A DNA stretch of 64,000 nucleotides. Source: Mercurialis annua. Taxonomy: Eukaryota > Streptophyta > Magnoliopsida > Malpighiales > Euphorbiaceae. The stretch covers positions 32,697,879-32,761,878 of the forward strand of contig NC_065571.1 in NCBI RefSeq assembly GCF_937616625.2, written 5' to 3'. Positions 1-12,230 of this stretch are shown here, piece after piece. Every line of letters begins with the position of its first letter. The first letter of the stretch is position 1. The translations under genes and the position numbers were made by a program. The notes below the pieces were generated by a model, which was given only the letters and a program-made list of their open reading frames with translations, had not been told where the DNA came from and did no database searches.

Positions 1-18
1 AAAATACGGGGTATTACA
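1..18 (-). mobile_element. End of a reverse-oriented long-LTR element
   Basis: The reverse complement of these 18 bases reads TGTAATACCCCGTATTTT, which is the start of an LTR of the same type as those at 7367 and 57,623. It abuts position 19, where LTR A resumes at a point about 194 bases inside the LTR. I infer that a related element inserted in reverse orientation into LTR A; the rest lies left of the window. The duplicated target would be the first bases from 19 (GACAT), which cannot be checked here. Confidence 0.6.
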
Positions 19-124
19 GACATGTTTTGAGAAAACATACATATCTCCCAATTTAACCGTTTGATCGGGCTCATTTTCGTATATGTTGTGCCCAAGACAA
101 AGTTGACTGTTGGATCAAAAATGG

Positions 125-250
125 AGGCACGTTGAAGGGCCCGATGGGCCATAGCGCCTCGCAACGTGCCCCATACGTTTTCTGTATGCCTGGTGAAGGC
201 GTGATGGGACGAACGCGCCTCGCATCGCACCTCCCATCGCGACTCACCTG
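125..250 (+). repeat. GC-rich palindrome-rich cassette in LTR A
   Basis: A GC- and CG-rich island in an otherwise AT-rich LTR, made of short diverged inverted and direct motifs such as GCGCCTCGCA and CGATGGG. It lies just upstream of the TATA box. The homologous cassette is at 7671-7790, where the motifs are better preserved (for example GATGGGCCATC). Confidence 0.6.
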
Positions 251-267
251 TAATTTTGTGTATTGGG

Positions 268-277
268 CTATAAATAG
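268..277 (+). promoter_or_regulatory. TATA box of LTR A, 5' copy
   Basis: CTATAAATAG, a consensus-like plant TATA box inside the LTR, conserved at 7811-7820 in the other copy. Transcription of the element would begin roughly 30 bases downstream. Confidence 0.65.
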
Positions 278-2780
278 ACCCCATAATTTGACCAAACTCT
301 TTTTATCTCGTTTTGTGAAAACCCTAGCCGACGTTTTCAGAGAGAAACCTTCTCTTAACATTATTATCTTCATTCTCAATCCGTATGACTCAAGCTACAG
401 TAAGTTACTTCTCTTATCTTCCGATTCTTCGTTTCAATATCGCTTTCGTCGACTTAAACGTATGTTTCTCTCCATGCTAGCAATTATCTGAGTTGGGTAT
501 TCTTGCTTCGTCCATCCTATTCATTCTTTTCGAATTTCACGTTTCAGAATCACAAACGGTACGTAAGAATTCCTTCGTTTATCGCCGTTTCGATTTCGAT
601 GTGTTCTTGCTTATTTTCTGCCTCTTCTTGTCAATTCATGGCTGCAAATTGTGTTGACATTTGATGCGAATCTTGTCTGGTTAATATGAGTCTCATCGTG
701 GTTACTTTTGCTTAGCCGAATTCGATCGAAACCATATCTGAGTGCCTTGTGTGGTCACTGTGATCGTTTCCTTTGAAATTGTTCTTCTTTGTTTTGTGAT
801 TAGAGAGTTGTACATGGCTGAATTTTGCATGATTAGGTGGCTGTAATTGTTATGCTCTTTTGATTAGGTTTTGTTATGAGTTATGATCATAGCTTTTTTG
901 TAAGAAATTTCAAATATGTTATTCATGACATGTTGGCGGGGATGAATTATGTTGCATTAAAGAAGATGACTAATAAGCTAGATTAGTCCCTAATATGTTT
1001 TGTTTAATTTGATGGAATCCCTCAAGTTGTCTTGATTTAATGATATTGTTTTAAACATAACTTTTGAATTTGGATTTAATTCATAAACTATTAAAGTGTA
1101 AACGATAAATGTTTTATAACTTAAATTTATATAATTACTCGGGTAATTATATATATAATATTGAATATCAATTTGATGTACAAATTTGGCTAATTTACAA
1201 TTTAGCCCTTAAAGTTTCTAAAAACTTATTCAAGCTAAGTTTTATCTTTCGGATCTTTGTTTGACTTATAATTTAGTAAGTTGAGAGCGAGTAATTAATT
1301 TTTACTTCGAATATCAAATTGGCTAAAGTACAGTTTAGTCCCTAAACTTTTATAAACTTAAAATGGTTAAGTTTTAGTTGTAACTTAGGTTACTTGAATT
1401 TCAAGTTATTGAATTCTATTTTTAAATAGGATAATTATTTTATCAAGTATTTTAATTTATAAACTCGGGTTTATAAATTTAATAAATTTTCGAACCGGGT
1501 TAGACTTCGGTAGCCCAGCAAGTTGGAAGAAGCTTGGTAGTTTTTATTAACTCGGCTGACTCACTGATATGGATTTTAACTTGGGTTAAATTAAATTGTT
1601 TAATAAATTACTCGAATTGTAATTTAATGTATATAACTTATATGGTTTGATTTCTATAACTTGGGTTATAGTTTTAATACGTTTTAATCTTATGTGTTTG
1701 ATTATACGTTGGCGTGTGTTATATGTGCTAGTCCTACATGGTGTCTTGTACTCCCTAGAGTTAGGGTATGTTTTTAATTATTATTTATACATTGCCCAGA
1801 CTCGTCGACCGTTCGTGCTTCGGAGACGAACCACGATTAGATTTCTTGCCAGGTTATCACGTGGATTAGCAAGGAGTGAGTTTATATAGCTATTTACCGT
1901 TTTATTAAGTAAATTGTATTTTTTGCATATATATATATTGTATATACAACTTTCGAACTGTTTTCAATATTATGGATCTGCATTGGAACGGGCTACTCGA
2001 TGGGCATCATCGAGACTGCGTGCGCATCGGTATATGATCATATGGTATTTGAAGTAGGTTAGAGATACGTCTCGCCTTAGTAAGGGCGCCGGTGGAAGAT
2101 ACGTCTTCTGGGACTCACATGTTTATTTGAGTGACAGTCGGGGATCGGTTATGGAGATACGTCTCACCGGCACGACAACTGGATTTAGATATTTGTGGTT
2201 TAGGGTTTCAATACTTATCCATAATGATAAATTTCTTTACAAATGTTTTAAGGTTTTTAAAGATTTTCATTTAATAAATGTAAATAGTTGTATGAACTCA
2301 TCTCAGTATATCTAACCCCGTTGCTTCCCCAATTTTTCCAGGGTTATAATTTGAGCGAGTCAACTGGTCTCCGATTCTTTATTTCGTTGGAGGTCTTACT
2401 TTATTTTATTAAAGTTATTAAAGTGATTTTACTCTTAGACCGCAGTAGTAATTAGAAGTCTTACTTGTGTAGTACGTGTTGTCATATTAACTCAATTGGA
2501 TTATTTGTTGATTGGTTTTATTATATTAACTTTGGTTATTTTAATATTTATGCTATGTTAGAGACTCAGAGTTGACCGAGCATTTATTATATATATGTTG
2601 TACATATAAACTGCTATACTAGGTTGGAGTCTCGGTTGCCCCCGAGCATGTGGTTTTATGCAGGTATAATGTTTTAAATGATTAAAGTATGTTATCCGCA
2701 AGGCTTGCTATGGGTTTCGGTACAACCATACCCATACCCTAGCGCCGTTCGCGATTCATGAAAATGGCTCGTGACAAAGT

Positions 2781-2791
2781 TGGTATTAGAG
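2781..2791 (+). other. Primer binding site of element A
   Basis: TGGTATTAGAG starts five bases after the LTR end. It matches the TGGTATCAGAG complement of the initiator-methionine tRNA 3' end with one C-to-T change. Element B has the perfect motif at 60,136. Confidence 0.8.
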
Positions 2792-4719
2792 TTTTGGTTT
2801 CAAACCAAGGCCTTATGCATGTTATGTATTTATTAGTTTGGCATGATAAGTGATGTCGTGTCTTAGGAACTACTGCGGAATTAGGATTCATGTCTTGTCT
2901 TGTGAAACATCATCTTCTGTTTTCAAACTTTCAGCCTACATCCTATAAGTGATGTGTGTCAGTCATTATTTAGTGTTGCTGATATGATTGATAATTGTTT
3001 CACTTCGATGTTACTTGTTATAATTTATCATATTGAGATCATTTCACTTGGCTGATTTTAATTGCTCTCCATTTCTCAGGAAATTTTAATGTTAGTAATT
3101 TTCTCAAATTCATACTTGGGTATGATGTTATTTGATAAATTTTGGCTTTTATGCCTCTAAGAATTTTTGTTAACGTTGGATTTTATGGTAAATATTTTTT
3201 CTTTGGCCGTATTTATGGATTACCATTTACGCTGGCACATAAGAGGATACGTTAGGCGTCGACCTTGTCTTTCTAAGTAAAGAATTTTTAGATTATACTT
3301 TAAAACGTGTTTTGTGGTCATACATGGTTTGACCACATGTTGTTTTAAGGGTTTTAATTGAGAAAACTGTTTTTATTCGATTTGTGTTTTGACACAGAAG
3401 AGAAGTTGAGTTTTAATTCTTTATAAGTTTGATTTTGGTTAATTTACCAGTAAAAGAAATTCTTGTGTTTTAAAATATTATGTTGGTTTGATGTTGACAA
3501 ACGATGATTTTCTAAATGATATTATTTACAAGATGATTTGTCGGGTTAAGAATTTAACGTTAATTTTTTTTTGTCAACATCTTGAAATTTTTGGGATTTA
3601 CGAAGTGGTTGTTTGAGATTAAAGATTTCTCCCTTGAGTTTTTTAATTGCTGTTTAACGGTTAGGTTATGTTGAGTTCCTAATTTTGAAAGTATGGAAAT
3701 TTTATTTGAGTGCATCTTCTCGGATTTACAAATGCTTTGATTTCGTTTTATAAACGGTTGTTTTGGGTTCGACTTGGGTAACCCACATTTAGGAGTTGAG
3801 CTTGGAAGTTGTAATGAATCGGCTAACTCGATGGTTTCATGGATTGAGATACTTGGGTATTTTTTTTAAAGCAGTTGATTTATGAGAAGAGACTTTTACG
3901 GATATTGATTTTGTTTTAACCGTGGGGCTCAACAAAATTTGGAAGTTTTGTGATTGACTTTAAATGTCAAAATGAATTTTGAAGCATACTCTTTAAAGAT
4001 GAATATTACAGGGTGATTTCGTTATAAAAAATCAAAACTTGTTGTAGCATGTCTTGATATTTGTCTTTAAGAATGATTGAGATGTTTTTGCTGAATGGCA
4101 TGCTTACGTGGTTTATGATTTACAGATTTGATATCTTTTGGAAATTGTTTGCGTTGTATAACTCGCTTGTCTGTTGGACTAAGTTGATTGTTTGTGTTTT
4201 GTCTCTTCGTGCAGAGCAGCACGTGAGATGATTTAATCACGTGATCATGGTTGACTTACCTCGATGTATGGTCTTGACCTTTGAGTAAGAACTTTTGTTT
4301 AGACCCTGTTTAGATCTAGTTCAGCTTTTGGTTAAGATGGGTTTGCTATATGGGTTTTTGGTGGATCGAGATCTTTGGGTTTTGATATCGAGGAAAGATA
4401 AGGGAAGTACTCCCTTGGAATGGATGATAGTTTCTGATTATCCTGGAAAGGATATAGGAAATTCCGAACCGAGAAGATAGATCGGTGTATTAATACACTA
4501 GTGTTCTCATCAAGTTAATGATGTGATGCGAGAACTGGCGGTAGGTTTCGCAGGAACGAATTTGATGTGTTATTTCCCTTTGGTATAGGTTCAGTTTGGT
4601 TGTAGCTAGTTGGATACTTCTTTTATACGTAGAGTTCTTAACAAAGATATCAGGTTGAGTTGTTATACTCAAATGTTGTTAGATTTCAAGTATGGAGTTT
4701 GAGAAATATTTTGAGGTTA

Positions 4720-5110
4720 CCGAGTGCACATCTCACAGAGTGTAACGTCTAGCAAATAGTTTTGAGAAATTGATTGCAAAGGTTGATTTGTTAGAATATT
4801 TAAAATATTTTCAACACGTAATTGTGCCCGGACATATCATGAACATGCATCTTGAATGTCACGAATAGGATTTCATTGAGCACTAAGTATGTTCACTAAA
4901 TAAAAGATAAAACAATAATAAATACATGCATAATAGTACATGCATCACGTGCATAGAAATGATTAGTGTTGGATGCAACTCTTTGGGGATGAGAGATGTC
5001 ATCACCCTGGCGCACAATTATGTAAAATGGATTTTATCGATAAAGTTTTTGAGAAGGATGTTTTGAGACGAGCTCGCGAGTCACATTGTGATAATTTATT
5101 TATAAAGTTG
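4720..5110 (+). other. Noncoding block conserved between elements A and B
   Basis: This stretch aligns with about 62,015-62,390 in element B, in the same orientation. The clearest part is at 4976-5007 against 62,227-62,258, sharing GCAACTCTTTGG and GATGAGA followed by TGTCATCAC. Upstream, an AATTGTGC motif followed by a GGACAT or CAGACAT sequence and a run of short ATGCAT-like words also match. There is no open reading frame in either copy. Confidence 0.65.
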
Positions 5111-6771
5111 TTGGTTTTCAAGTGATTTTGAAACTGTTACCGAAAGGTAGCTAGACAAATACTCTGTGATGATGGTGATGAATTTTGGACGATTACGTCG
5201 TTATGGATCAGTCTGTATTGTCAGAATCTTGTGTTCTATAGAAGGTAAGAATAAATTTGAAGTTTGTGTCAAGTACGGTGTATGGTTAGATTCAGATTAG
5301 GAAGTTTTAGTGATAATTTCTGATTTGTGATTTAAGGATTTGTGGATTAAGGATATTGGCTATATGCTCATGTGCGTGTCTATACTATATTTTTAAAACA
5401 GACTTTATCTTTTCAGATTTGATTTTGTCCAAGAGTTTTTTTTGGTATATTGATATAAAGGTGATTTCATAAATAAAGAGATTTGAATTGTTAATTTTAC
5501 CCTTCTGAGGAAAGGAAGAAATTTCGTCAAATTTAATTTAAAAGGAATAATAAATTTTTTCGGTTGAACGATTTCTTCAAATTGTATTTTGTTTAGAGAA
5601 AGATTTAGAAGCGACTTAAATTTTTGATGTTTGAAACATCAATGTGTATTTTAATACGAAGGATTTTTCTACGGTTTGTGTATTTTCGAGAAAGAGATAA
5701 ATTTATTTAGCAAGTTTGGTTTAAAGATAACATAAATTTTGTCAGTTGAACTGTTTCAAAAAAAATTTGCAAACTTATTTTAGAGTAAGAAAAATCTGTG
5801 AATTCAAAATGCGAATATTTTAAAAAATTTCAAGGGTTTACAAAACTGATGGTTTTTCGACGGTAAAGCATTTTGATTATTGAATATAAAAAGGAGGTGT
5901 AAGACGTATAGTTTTTAAAGTGGAGGGAATTTTTTTGAATATAAAATGTTTGAGCATAATTAACAATCCGGTCGAGTTGAATTGATCATAGTGATCTCTC
6001 GTTGTATACGAGGTTACAATTATTTGATTGAATAATTTTGGTTTAGGATATATGAGCTAGTTGGTCCGAAAATCGATGATCGTGTTTGGTGAATTTCGAT
6101 AACAAAGTTGGTTGGTCGATAATGTTGATTGAGAGTTTAATTGTTGAAAGTTTAGATATCGTTTTGTTCGGATATTGAACCTTTTGTGTGTGGAATAAAG
6201 TTAAGTTTGTGAAACTTAGTTAGAATTAAGTTGATGGTTAGTTACCTTAGGTTATTACATGCTGTTTATTTTTGAATGATTGGAGGAATACTTATGATTG
6301 AGATGGTTTGTTACTAATCTGGGGATTCTGTTATCATGAGATAGGTTCACGTATTCTTTTGAATGACGATATGAGTTTTTGTGTTTTATGATTCGCGAGG
6401 TTGATAGTATTATCAAATTTGGTGTTAATCGTTGGACCGAATGATCCAAGTAATGTTTGTTTTTGGCCGAAATATTATTTACTTGTTATTGAGTATTGTT
6501 ATCGATTATTTTGGTGTCAGGCTCGTTATAAGTGGACAGGTGAGTAAGTGGTGTGGAACACAATTTTTTTTCCAGTGTTCCTGTTTGATGCGATAGAGTT
6601 TGGAATTGTAAGAACTATAGTTTGAAGTTAGAGCTTGTTCTTGCGCTTTGATAATGTGAATTTGGTAATCGTTGAGATTCGAGCTGGTAAGCCATCCTGT
6701 GAATTTGGTAATTTTTTGCGCATATGTACGTTGTGACCATTTAAACTGCGAATCAGTTTCAGATTTAAAAT

Positions 6772-6830
6772 TCGAGGTCGAATTTTCATAGGTAGGGGAT
6801 AATGTAATACCTCATATGTTTTCGGCGTGT
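6772..6830 (+). other. Second polypurine tract and LTR-start-like sequence inside element A
   Basis: TTCGAGGTCGAATTT, then GGTAGGGGATAA, then TGTAATACCTCATATG at 6803. The same order (TTCGAGGTCGAATTT, a purine run, TGTAATATCCCGTG) recurs 564 bases downstream at 7334-7380, where it is the true LTR border. This looks like the 3' border of an older or related element left inside A. Confidence 0.6.
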
Positions 6831-7354
6831 TTCGTCTTGTGTTGACCTTCTCTGGGTGAAAATTTTGTTAGAGTTATCATTGAAGAGATTCAAGGTTTCG
6901 TTCATGATTATCCTTAGAATTTCAGTCGAGTTTCATGTGGGAGAGTCTGTATTCCTTCATTTGGTTTCACCTAGAAATGGCATTATCGTTTTATGTTAAG
7001 TGGAAGTTAGTGTTGATACTTTTTGTGATCATTTGAGATTGTTCGGTTTATGAAAGTGGTGGTTTAGAGTTATTGTTTGAGGAACAACCTTTTGAGTTTT
7101 TGCTTACGCAAGTAATTAGGTCGTTAAGCATGGAAATTCCTATGATTACAGTTTGGATTGGACTCGGTTGAGGAATCTTCTTAAAAGACAGAGTTGTTAT
7201 GCATAATTGTTATTATTGCTGTCATTGATTACCTTGGGTATCTTCTTATGTGTTTTACGTTGGCTATGTGCATTTTCATTCGGACAACATATAGTTTTAT
7301 GATATGTTATTACGCGGGTTGTGTTGTTTTAATTTCGAGGTCGAATTTTATATA

Positions 7355-7366
7355 AGTTGCGGAGAA
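7355..7366 (+). other. Polypurine tract before 3' LTR of element A
   Basis: AGTTGCGGAGAA directly precedes TGTAATATCCCG, the 3' LTR start. It is an imperfect tract, the expected position for second-strand priming. Confidence 0.5.
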
Positions 7367-7810
7367 TGTAATATCCCGTGTTTTTTCCGTCATGGTTTCG
7401 TTGTGTTTCCGACTTAGTTTTTGATTGTTAATGGTGGACTTAGCAAGTGTGACACTTTGTTTGGGGTTTGAGTTGTATCTTGTATGTGTCTGAGTTTTCG
7501 ATGGCGATTTGATTTGTATTCGGTTTATAATCGATGATGTATTCGTATACCTTATGAATCGGACATGTTTTGAGAAAACATGCATATCTCCCAATTTAAC
7601 CGTTAGATCGGGCTCATTTTTGGATATGTTGTGCCCAAGACAAATTTTACTGTTGGATAAAAAATGGAGACGCGTTGGAGGGTGCGATGGGCCATCGCGC
7701 CTCGCAACGCGCCCCATACGTATTCTGTACGTCTGGTGAAGGCGCGATGGGACGAACGCGCCTCGCATCGCGCCTCCCATCGCACCTCACCTGTAATTTT
7801 GTGTATTGGG

Positions 7811-7820
7811 CTATAAATAG
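7811..7820 (+). promoter_or_regulatory. TATA box of LTR A, 3' copy
   Basis: CTATAAATAG, identical to the 5' copy, 25 bases downstream of the GC-rich cassette at 7671-7790. Confidence 0.6.
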
Positions 7821-8987
7821 ACCCCATAATTCGACCAAACTCTTTTTATCTCGTTTTGTGAAAACCCTAGCCGACGTTTTCAGAGAGAAACCTTCTCTTA
7901 ACATTACTATCTTCATTCTCAATCCTTACGACTCAAGCTACGGTAAGTTACTTCTCTTATCTTCCTATTCTTCGTTTCAATATCGCTTTCGTCGACTTAA
8001 ACGTATGTTTCTCTCCATGCTAGCAATTATCTTTGTTGGGTATTCTTGCTTCGTCCATCCTATTCATTCTTTTCGAATCTCACGTTTCGAAATCACAAAC
8101 GGTACGTAAGAATTCCTTCGTTTATCGCCGTTTCGATTTCGATGTGTTCTTGCTTATTTTCTGCCGCTTCATGTCAATTCATGGCTGCAAATTGTGTTGA
8201 CATTTGACGCGAATCTTGTCTGGTTAATATGAGTCTCATCGTGGTTACTTTTTCTTAGCCGAATTCGATCGAAACCATATCCGAGTGCCTTGCGTGGTCA
8301 CTGTGATCGTTTCCTTTGAAATTGTTCTTCTTTGTTTTGTGATTAGAGAGTTGTACATGGCTGAATTTTGCATGATTAGGTGGTTGCAATTGTTATGCTC
8401 TTTTGATTAGGTTTTGTAAGAAATTGCAAATATGTTATTCATGACTTGTTGGCGGGGATGAATTATGTTGCATTAAAGAAGATGACTAGAAATTGCAAAT
8501 ATGTTTTGTTTAATTTGATGGAATCCCTCAAGTTGTCTTGATTTAATGATATTGTTTTAAACATAACTTTTGAATTTGGATTTAATTCATAAACTATTAA
8601 AGTGTAAACGATAAATGTTTTATAACTTAAATTTATATAATTACTCGGTTAATTATATATATAATATTGAATATCAATTTGATGTACCAATTTGGCTAAT
8701 TTACAATTTAGCCCCTAAAGTTTCTAAAAACTTATTCAAGCTAAGTTTTATCTTTCGGATCTTTGTTTGACTTATAATTTAGTAAGTTGAGAGCGAGTAA
8801 TTAATTTTTACTTCGAATATCAAATTGGCTAAAGTACAGTTTAGTCCCTAAACTTTTATAAACTTAAAATGGTTAAGTTTTAGTTGTAACTTAGGTTATT
8901 TTTCAAGTTATTGAATTCTATTTTTAAATAGGATAATTATTTTATCAAGTATTTTAATTTATAAATTCGGTTTATAAATATAATAAA

Positions 8988-8992
8988 CTTTC
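8988..8992. other. Target site duplication, left copy
   Basis: CTTTC immediately before the Tat element; the same five bases follow it at 18,586-18,590. The undisturbed site is seen in LTR A near 1486-1492 (ATTTTCGAACC), which confirms the boundaries. Confidence 0.9.
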
Positions 8993-9404
8993 TGATGGAT
9001 ACGCAGTTGACCCCAATGCATATAGTCAAACAAGAGCAGCAGACAGTAGATACCAAACAGTGATCATTAATCAGCAGACGCAGATTCTAACTGATATGAT
9101 CTCAAGTAATCCGGAAAGATTGGGATTAACATAATCCCTATTTTCCAGCATGAGTCCGAATTAAACACAATCACAAGAAGATGACTTTGAGTCGGTTACT
9201 GAGAGAGGATTCTATATAAATAGACCGAAGACCAAAGGTAAAACCATAATTCATTCTCTTTAAACTACGTCATTTATCTTTGAACCTTACAAGGTATCTG
9301 ACTTAGGCATCAGAGTGTGGTCGGACACAACGTCCGACTCATTCTAACCTGTGTTCGTGATCTCAGGTTGACAAGAGAAGATCCTACCATTCGCAGAACC
9401 ATCA
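8993..9404 (+). repeat. 5' LTR of the Tat element
   Basis: Begins TGATGGATACGCAG and ends AGAACCATCA. A TATA box (TCTATATAAATAG) lies at 9211-9223. A 7-bp stem hairpin, GTCGGAC paired with GTCCGAC, lies near 9320-9338. It differs from the 3' LTR at six sites. Confidence 0.95.
9211..9223 (+). promoter_or_regulatory. TATA box of Tat 5' LTR
   Basis: TCTATATAAATAG is a strong TATA box placed so that transcription would start about 30 bases on, leaving roughly 150 bases of R-U5. The same sequence lies at 18,392-18,404 in the 3' LTR. Confidence 0.7.
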
Positions 9405-9406
9405 TT

Positions 9407-9424
9407 TGGCGCCGTTTGTGGGAA
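9407..9424 (+). other. Primer binding site of the Tat element
   Basis: TGGCGCCGTTTGTGGGAA begins two bases after the 5' LTR. It belongs to the TGGCGCCG class seen in Tat and related gypsy elements. The exact tRNA is not assigned; an Arg-type tRNA is likely from what is known of the lineage. Confidence 0.8.
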
Positions 9425-9486
9425 ACGATTGTTCTTTCCTGAAAAAAAATCAATCAATTTTGGTTCTACAAACTGAAAACAAACTC

Positions 9487-11316
9487 ATGGACAACCATGA
9501 TGAACCACCACCACCTGGAGTCGGAGTTAGAGATAGAGAGATGGCTGGAGGCAGCAATCCAACTCTGATAGCAAGAACAGACGGAATAGTCTTTCCCCTC
9601 CGCCCACCTCCGGCGGGAACTGCGGGAACGACATGTCCTGTGAGGACAAGCTCGGGAATCCCAGTGGGAACAGGAGCCACAAGTGCGGGCATCACACCAC
9701 CGGTTTCCATACCCGGATCAACAGCGGGATTAATGGGCAGAGGAGCACAACTACCAGGAACTAGTCCGGTATTTCCTCCTTGGAATTATTATACACCACA
9801 GAATATGTACTATCCATCGCCCATGTATAATCAAAACGCGACGAGCTGGCCGCAGACGTATAGCCCATGGGGCATCCAATATCACCAGGGATACCAAAGA
9901 CCCACCGCACCAATTCCTTTTCCGTCCTTAGACGTAGAGGGAACCGTCACCGCGGCAACAGCCGGATACATCCCACAATATGTACCACCAGGAGCCCAGC
10001 TACCACCGCTCTACCATGAGGCGGTGATGAAGAGTTTTAACGACTTCCAAGATAGGCTGATTGGGATCGCGAAGGAGAAGACAGTAGAAGCAGATAAAAC
10101 ACCCGCTCAGAGAAGGCAACGATCTGAACCGATCCCAAGAGGACGAGATAAAGACGCACAGAAAGATAAAGAAACGGCTCCCCGGCGTGTTCTCACTGCA
10201 CCACTCCCAGGAGACGCAGGGAAGGAGAAGGGAGATGACGCCGCACAGCAAGGCAAAAAAGCAAGAGACGAAGAAGTCGCGAAGAAGCAGAGAGAATACG
10301 TAGACATAGAGAAGGATGAAGGAGGAAGCAGACGGAAGGAACGAGAAGCAGAGAGCCACTCTTCAAACAGAAGAAGAGCCGCAGGAGAAAAGAACACTGG
10401 ATGAGAAGATTAAGCATGCAATGAGAAAATACCAGAAAGATAGCTACGAAGACGATGAAGGAGGGGACGATTTTTCACCACTGAAGAAGGAGGTATTGGA
10501 CGTGAAATTCTCTTCTCTTTTCAAATTACCAACGTTCGAACCCTTCGATGGAACTGGAGACCCAAAAAGCCACATCTCAAAATTCAAAACGATAATGATG
10601 CTTCAAGATGTTTCAGATCCGATGCTGTGCAGAGTATTCCCTGCCACACTCAAGGGATCGGCGCAGAAGTGGTACCTCGGACTGAAGTCCAATACCATCG
10701 GGACGTTTGCGGAACTGGCGACAGCATTCAAAGCGCGTTTTCGCACAAACATCCCTCTGCAGAAGAACTCAAGTGATCTGCGAAAGTGCCGACAAGGTGA
10801 AAGCGAGACGTTGAAGAACTTCGTGGACAGATTCAATAAAGAAGCCGTCCAGATAGAGCACCTAAACCATGATACAGCCATAAAAGCTATGAAGATGGGA
10901 ACAAGGTTTGAACGACTGAGGGACAAGATCCTAATGAAAAAGCCTTCCACTTTCCAAGAGTTAATGGCAATAGCACATAAGTACGTAGAGCTTGATGAAG
11001 CAAGAAGAACGCTGACAAAACAATACAAGGAAGACAAACCAGAGAAATACCGCAGTAGAGGAGGAGATGATAGAACGCAGAGATTCGGAAGAGGAAATAA
11101 GCCGTTTGACTTTACGCCTTTGAACAGAGCACCTGTAGAAATATTCAGCTGGATGAAGAACAATAGAGTCATGTACAACGCACCCAGAAAGCTGCATCCA
11201 GACAAAGAGAGAGAGACAAGAGCAAGTATTGTAGATTCCACGAAGGATATGGCCCTGACACAGATAGATGCTGGGACCTGAAACGGGAGATAGAACAGCT
11301 GATCCAGTCTGGAGTA
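9487..11316 (+). pseudogene. gag: gag of the Tat element, broken by two frameshifts
   Basis: Gag forms the virus-like particle and packages element RNA. The first ATG after the primer site is at 9487. The N-terminal third is rich in Pro, Gly and Tyr, followed by a charged stretch. The Retrotrans_gag core starts near 10,520 (FEPFDGTGDPKSH, then a WY pair and an FxxRF motif) and ends near 11,000. A short Cys/His knuckle, YCRFHEGYGPDTDRC, lies at 11,227-11,271. The frame changes twice: once between 10,316 and 10,404, and back again at a GA run near 11,207-11,216. The two shifts compensate, so the start and the knuckle share a frame with the protease. In the intact family gag runs on into pol without a stop. 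Confidence 0.85.
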
Positions 11317-12230
11317 TTGAAGAAGTTCGTACGCACGGAAGGAAACGGAGAAAAAAGAAAACCCGAGCATGTGGAAAAAGAAGAGGCGAATAAAAGATTC
11401 AAAGAACCCATGGGTGTGATCAACATGATAGAAGGGGGAGAACCTTATTTAAAGTCACAGAAGAAGAAGATTCGCAAGGGCGTATACTCGATAAGTACCA
11501 GAACACCCGCAGAGGAGCTACCACTAGTTACTTTCGGACCAGAAGATGGGAGGCATGTGCAGGAACCGCACAACGACGCGCTAGTAATCAAAGCATTGAT
11601 TAACAATTTTAGAGTAATGAGGATCCTAGTGGACGAAGGAAGTGCAGTTAATCTCCTAACCTTGCAAGTCTTTAGGGGGATAAGGGGATCGGTAACGGAT
11701 CTCAGGCAGGTTTCCGTTCCTTTAGTAGGCATAGGAGGAAAGCCTATCAGGCCAGAGGGAATGGTAGAACTGGAGATAATTTTGGGAGAAGCAGAAGAAG
11801 GGCCACTGAAGACCATGACAGCAGTTTTCAACGTAGTAGATATCCCTTTGGCGTACAATGCCATCTTGGGAAGGCCTTTCCTATACCAGTGTGGTGCGGT
11901 GACCAGCATCAGATGGCTGACACTTAAGATTCCTGACGAAGAAGGGATAGTAACCGTGAAAGGGAGCCAGCTAGCCGCACGAGAATGCAATTTGATAACT
12001 GAAGAAAAAGGCGAAAGTTTGAACATTGAGGCATTCCCTGAAGATCCAGAAGATGAAGAAGGAGACAGGAATGCCCCAGTAGGTAACATGGTAGAATTCC
12101 AGATCACCCAGAAGAAGACAGTAATGATTGGAACAGAAATACCAGAGGCCATGGCAGTAGAGATCAAAAGCGTATTACAGAAGAATGGAGACGCCTTTGC
12201 CGCAGATGCCTCAGAAGTTGTGGGAATAGA
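11317..12230 (+). pseudogene. Protease region of pol
   Basis: An aspartic protease domain that would cleave the polyprotein. The active-site region reads ILVDEGSAVNLL, so the usual D-T/S-G is D-E-G here; Tat relatives often have an unusual residue at this place (DGG). The flap and C-terminal motif AILGRPFL are present near residues 185-195 of this segment. This portion is open and runs without a break into reverse transcriptase in the same frame. Whether the D-E-G form is active is unknown. Confidence 0.8.

Larger units (their letters stand above)
19..2776 (+). mobile_element. 5' LTR of element A (5'-truncated)
   Basis: This stretch matches 7561-8992 followed by 18,591-19,890 almost base for base, so it is one LTR of a pair. 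It ends in GTGACA directly before a tRNA primer site. Compared with the other copy it lacks about the first 194 bases, replaced by the reverse element end at 1-18. Small differences include a stretch present near 870-900 that is deleted in the other copy, and a shorter AT repeat near 1927. The end sequences and the primer site resemble plant Ty3/gypsy chromoviruses of the Del/Tekay kind; that assignment is by resemblance only. ORFs inside are chance. Confidence 0.85.
2777..7366 (+). mobile_element. Internal region of element A, no coding capacity
   Basis: About 4.6 kb between two LTRs of the same element. The longest open frames are around 60 codons, and none shows gag, protease, reverse transcriptase or integrase motifs. 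The + strand is rich in T and G. Only the primer site, a block shared with element B (about 4720-5110) and two polypurine-like sites (6791 and 7355) are recognisable. Such elements with LTRs and long noncoding interiors are called LARD-like and rely on enzymes supplied by relatives. Whether this one ever coded and decayed, or was always noncoding, cannot be told by eye. Confidence 0.7.
7367..8992 (+). mobile_element. 3' LTR of element A, first part
   Basis: Starts TGTAATATCCCGTG and carries the roughly 194 bases missing from the 5' LTR, then matches 19-1490. It stops at 8992, where the Tat element is inserted, and resumes at 18,591. The two parts together give an LTR of about 2.9 kb. A deletion near 8416 and a few substitutions separate it from the 5' copy. 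Predicted ORFs on both strands near 7600-8100 overlap the GC cassette and the transcript leader and have no family resemblance. Confidence 0.85.

Noticed and set aside
7310..7827. Overlapping ORFs on both strands in LTR A
   Set aside because: They cover the GC-rich cassette and the promoter region, differ between LTR copies and lack any family resemblance.
10603..11370. 255-codon ORF on the minus strand opposite gag
   Set aside because: It is the shadow of the gag coding strand. The sense frame carries the gag core and knuckle motifs; the antisense frame has none.
11445..12167. 240-codon ORF on the minus strand opposite the protease
   Set aside because: Shadow of the pol frame; no domain recognisable.
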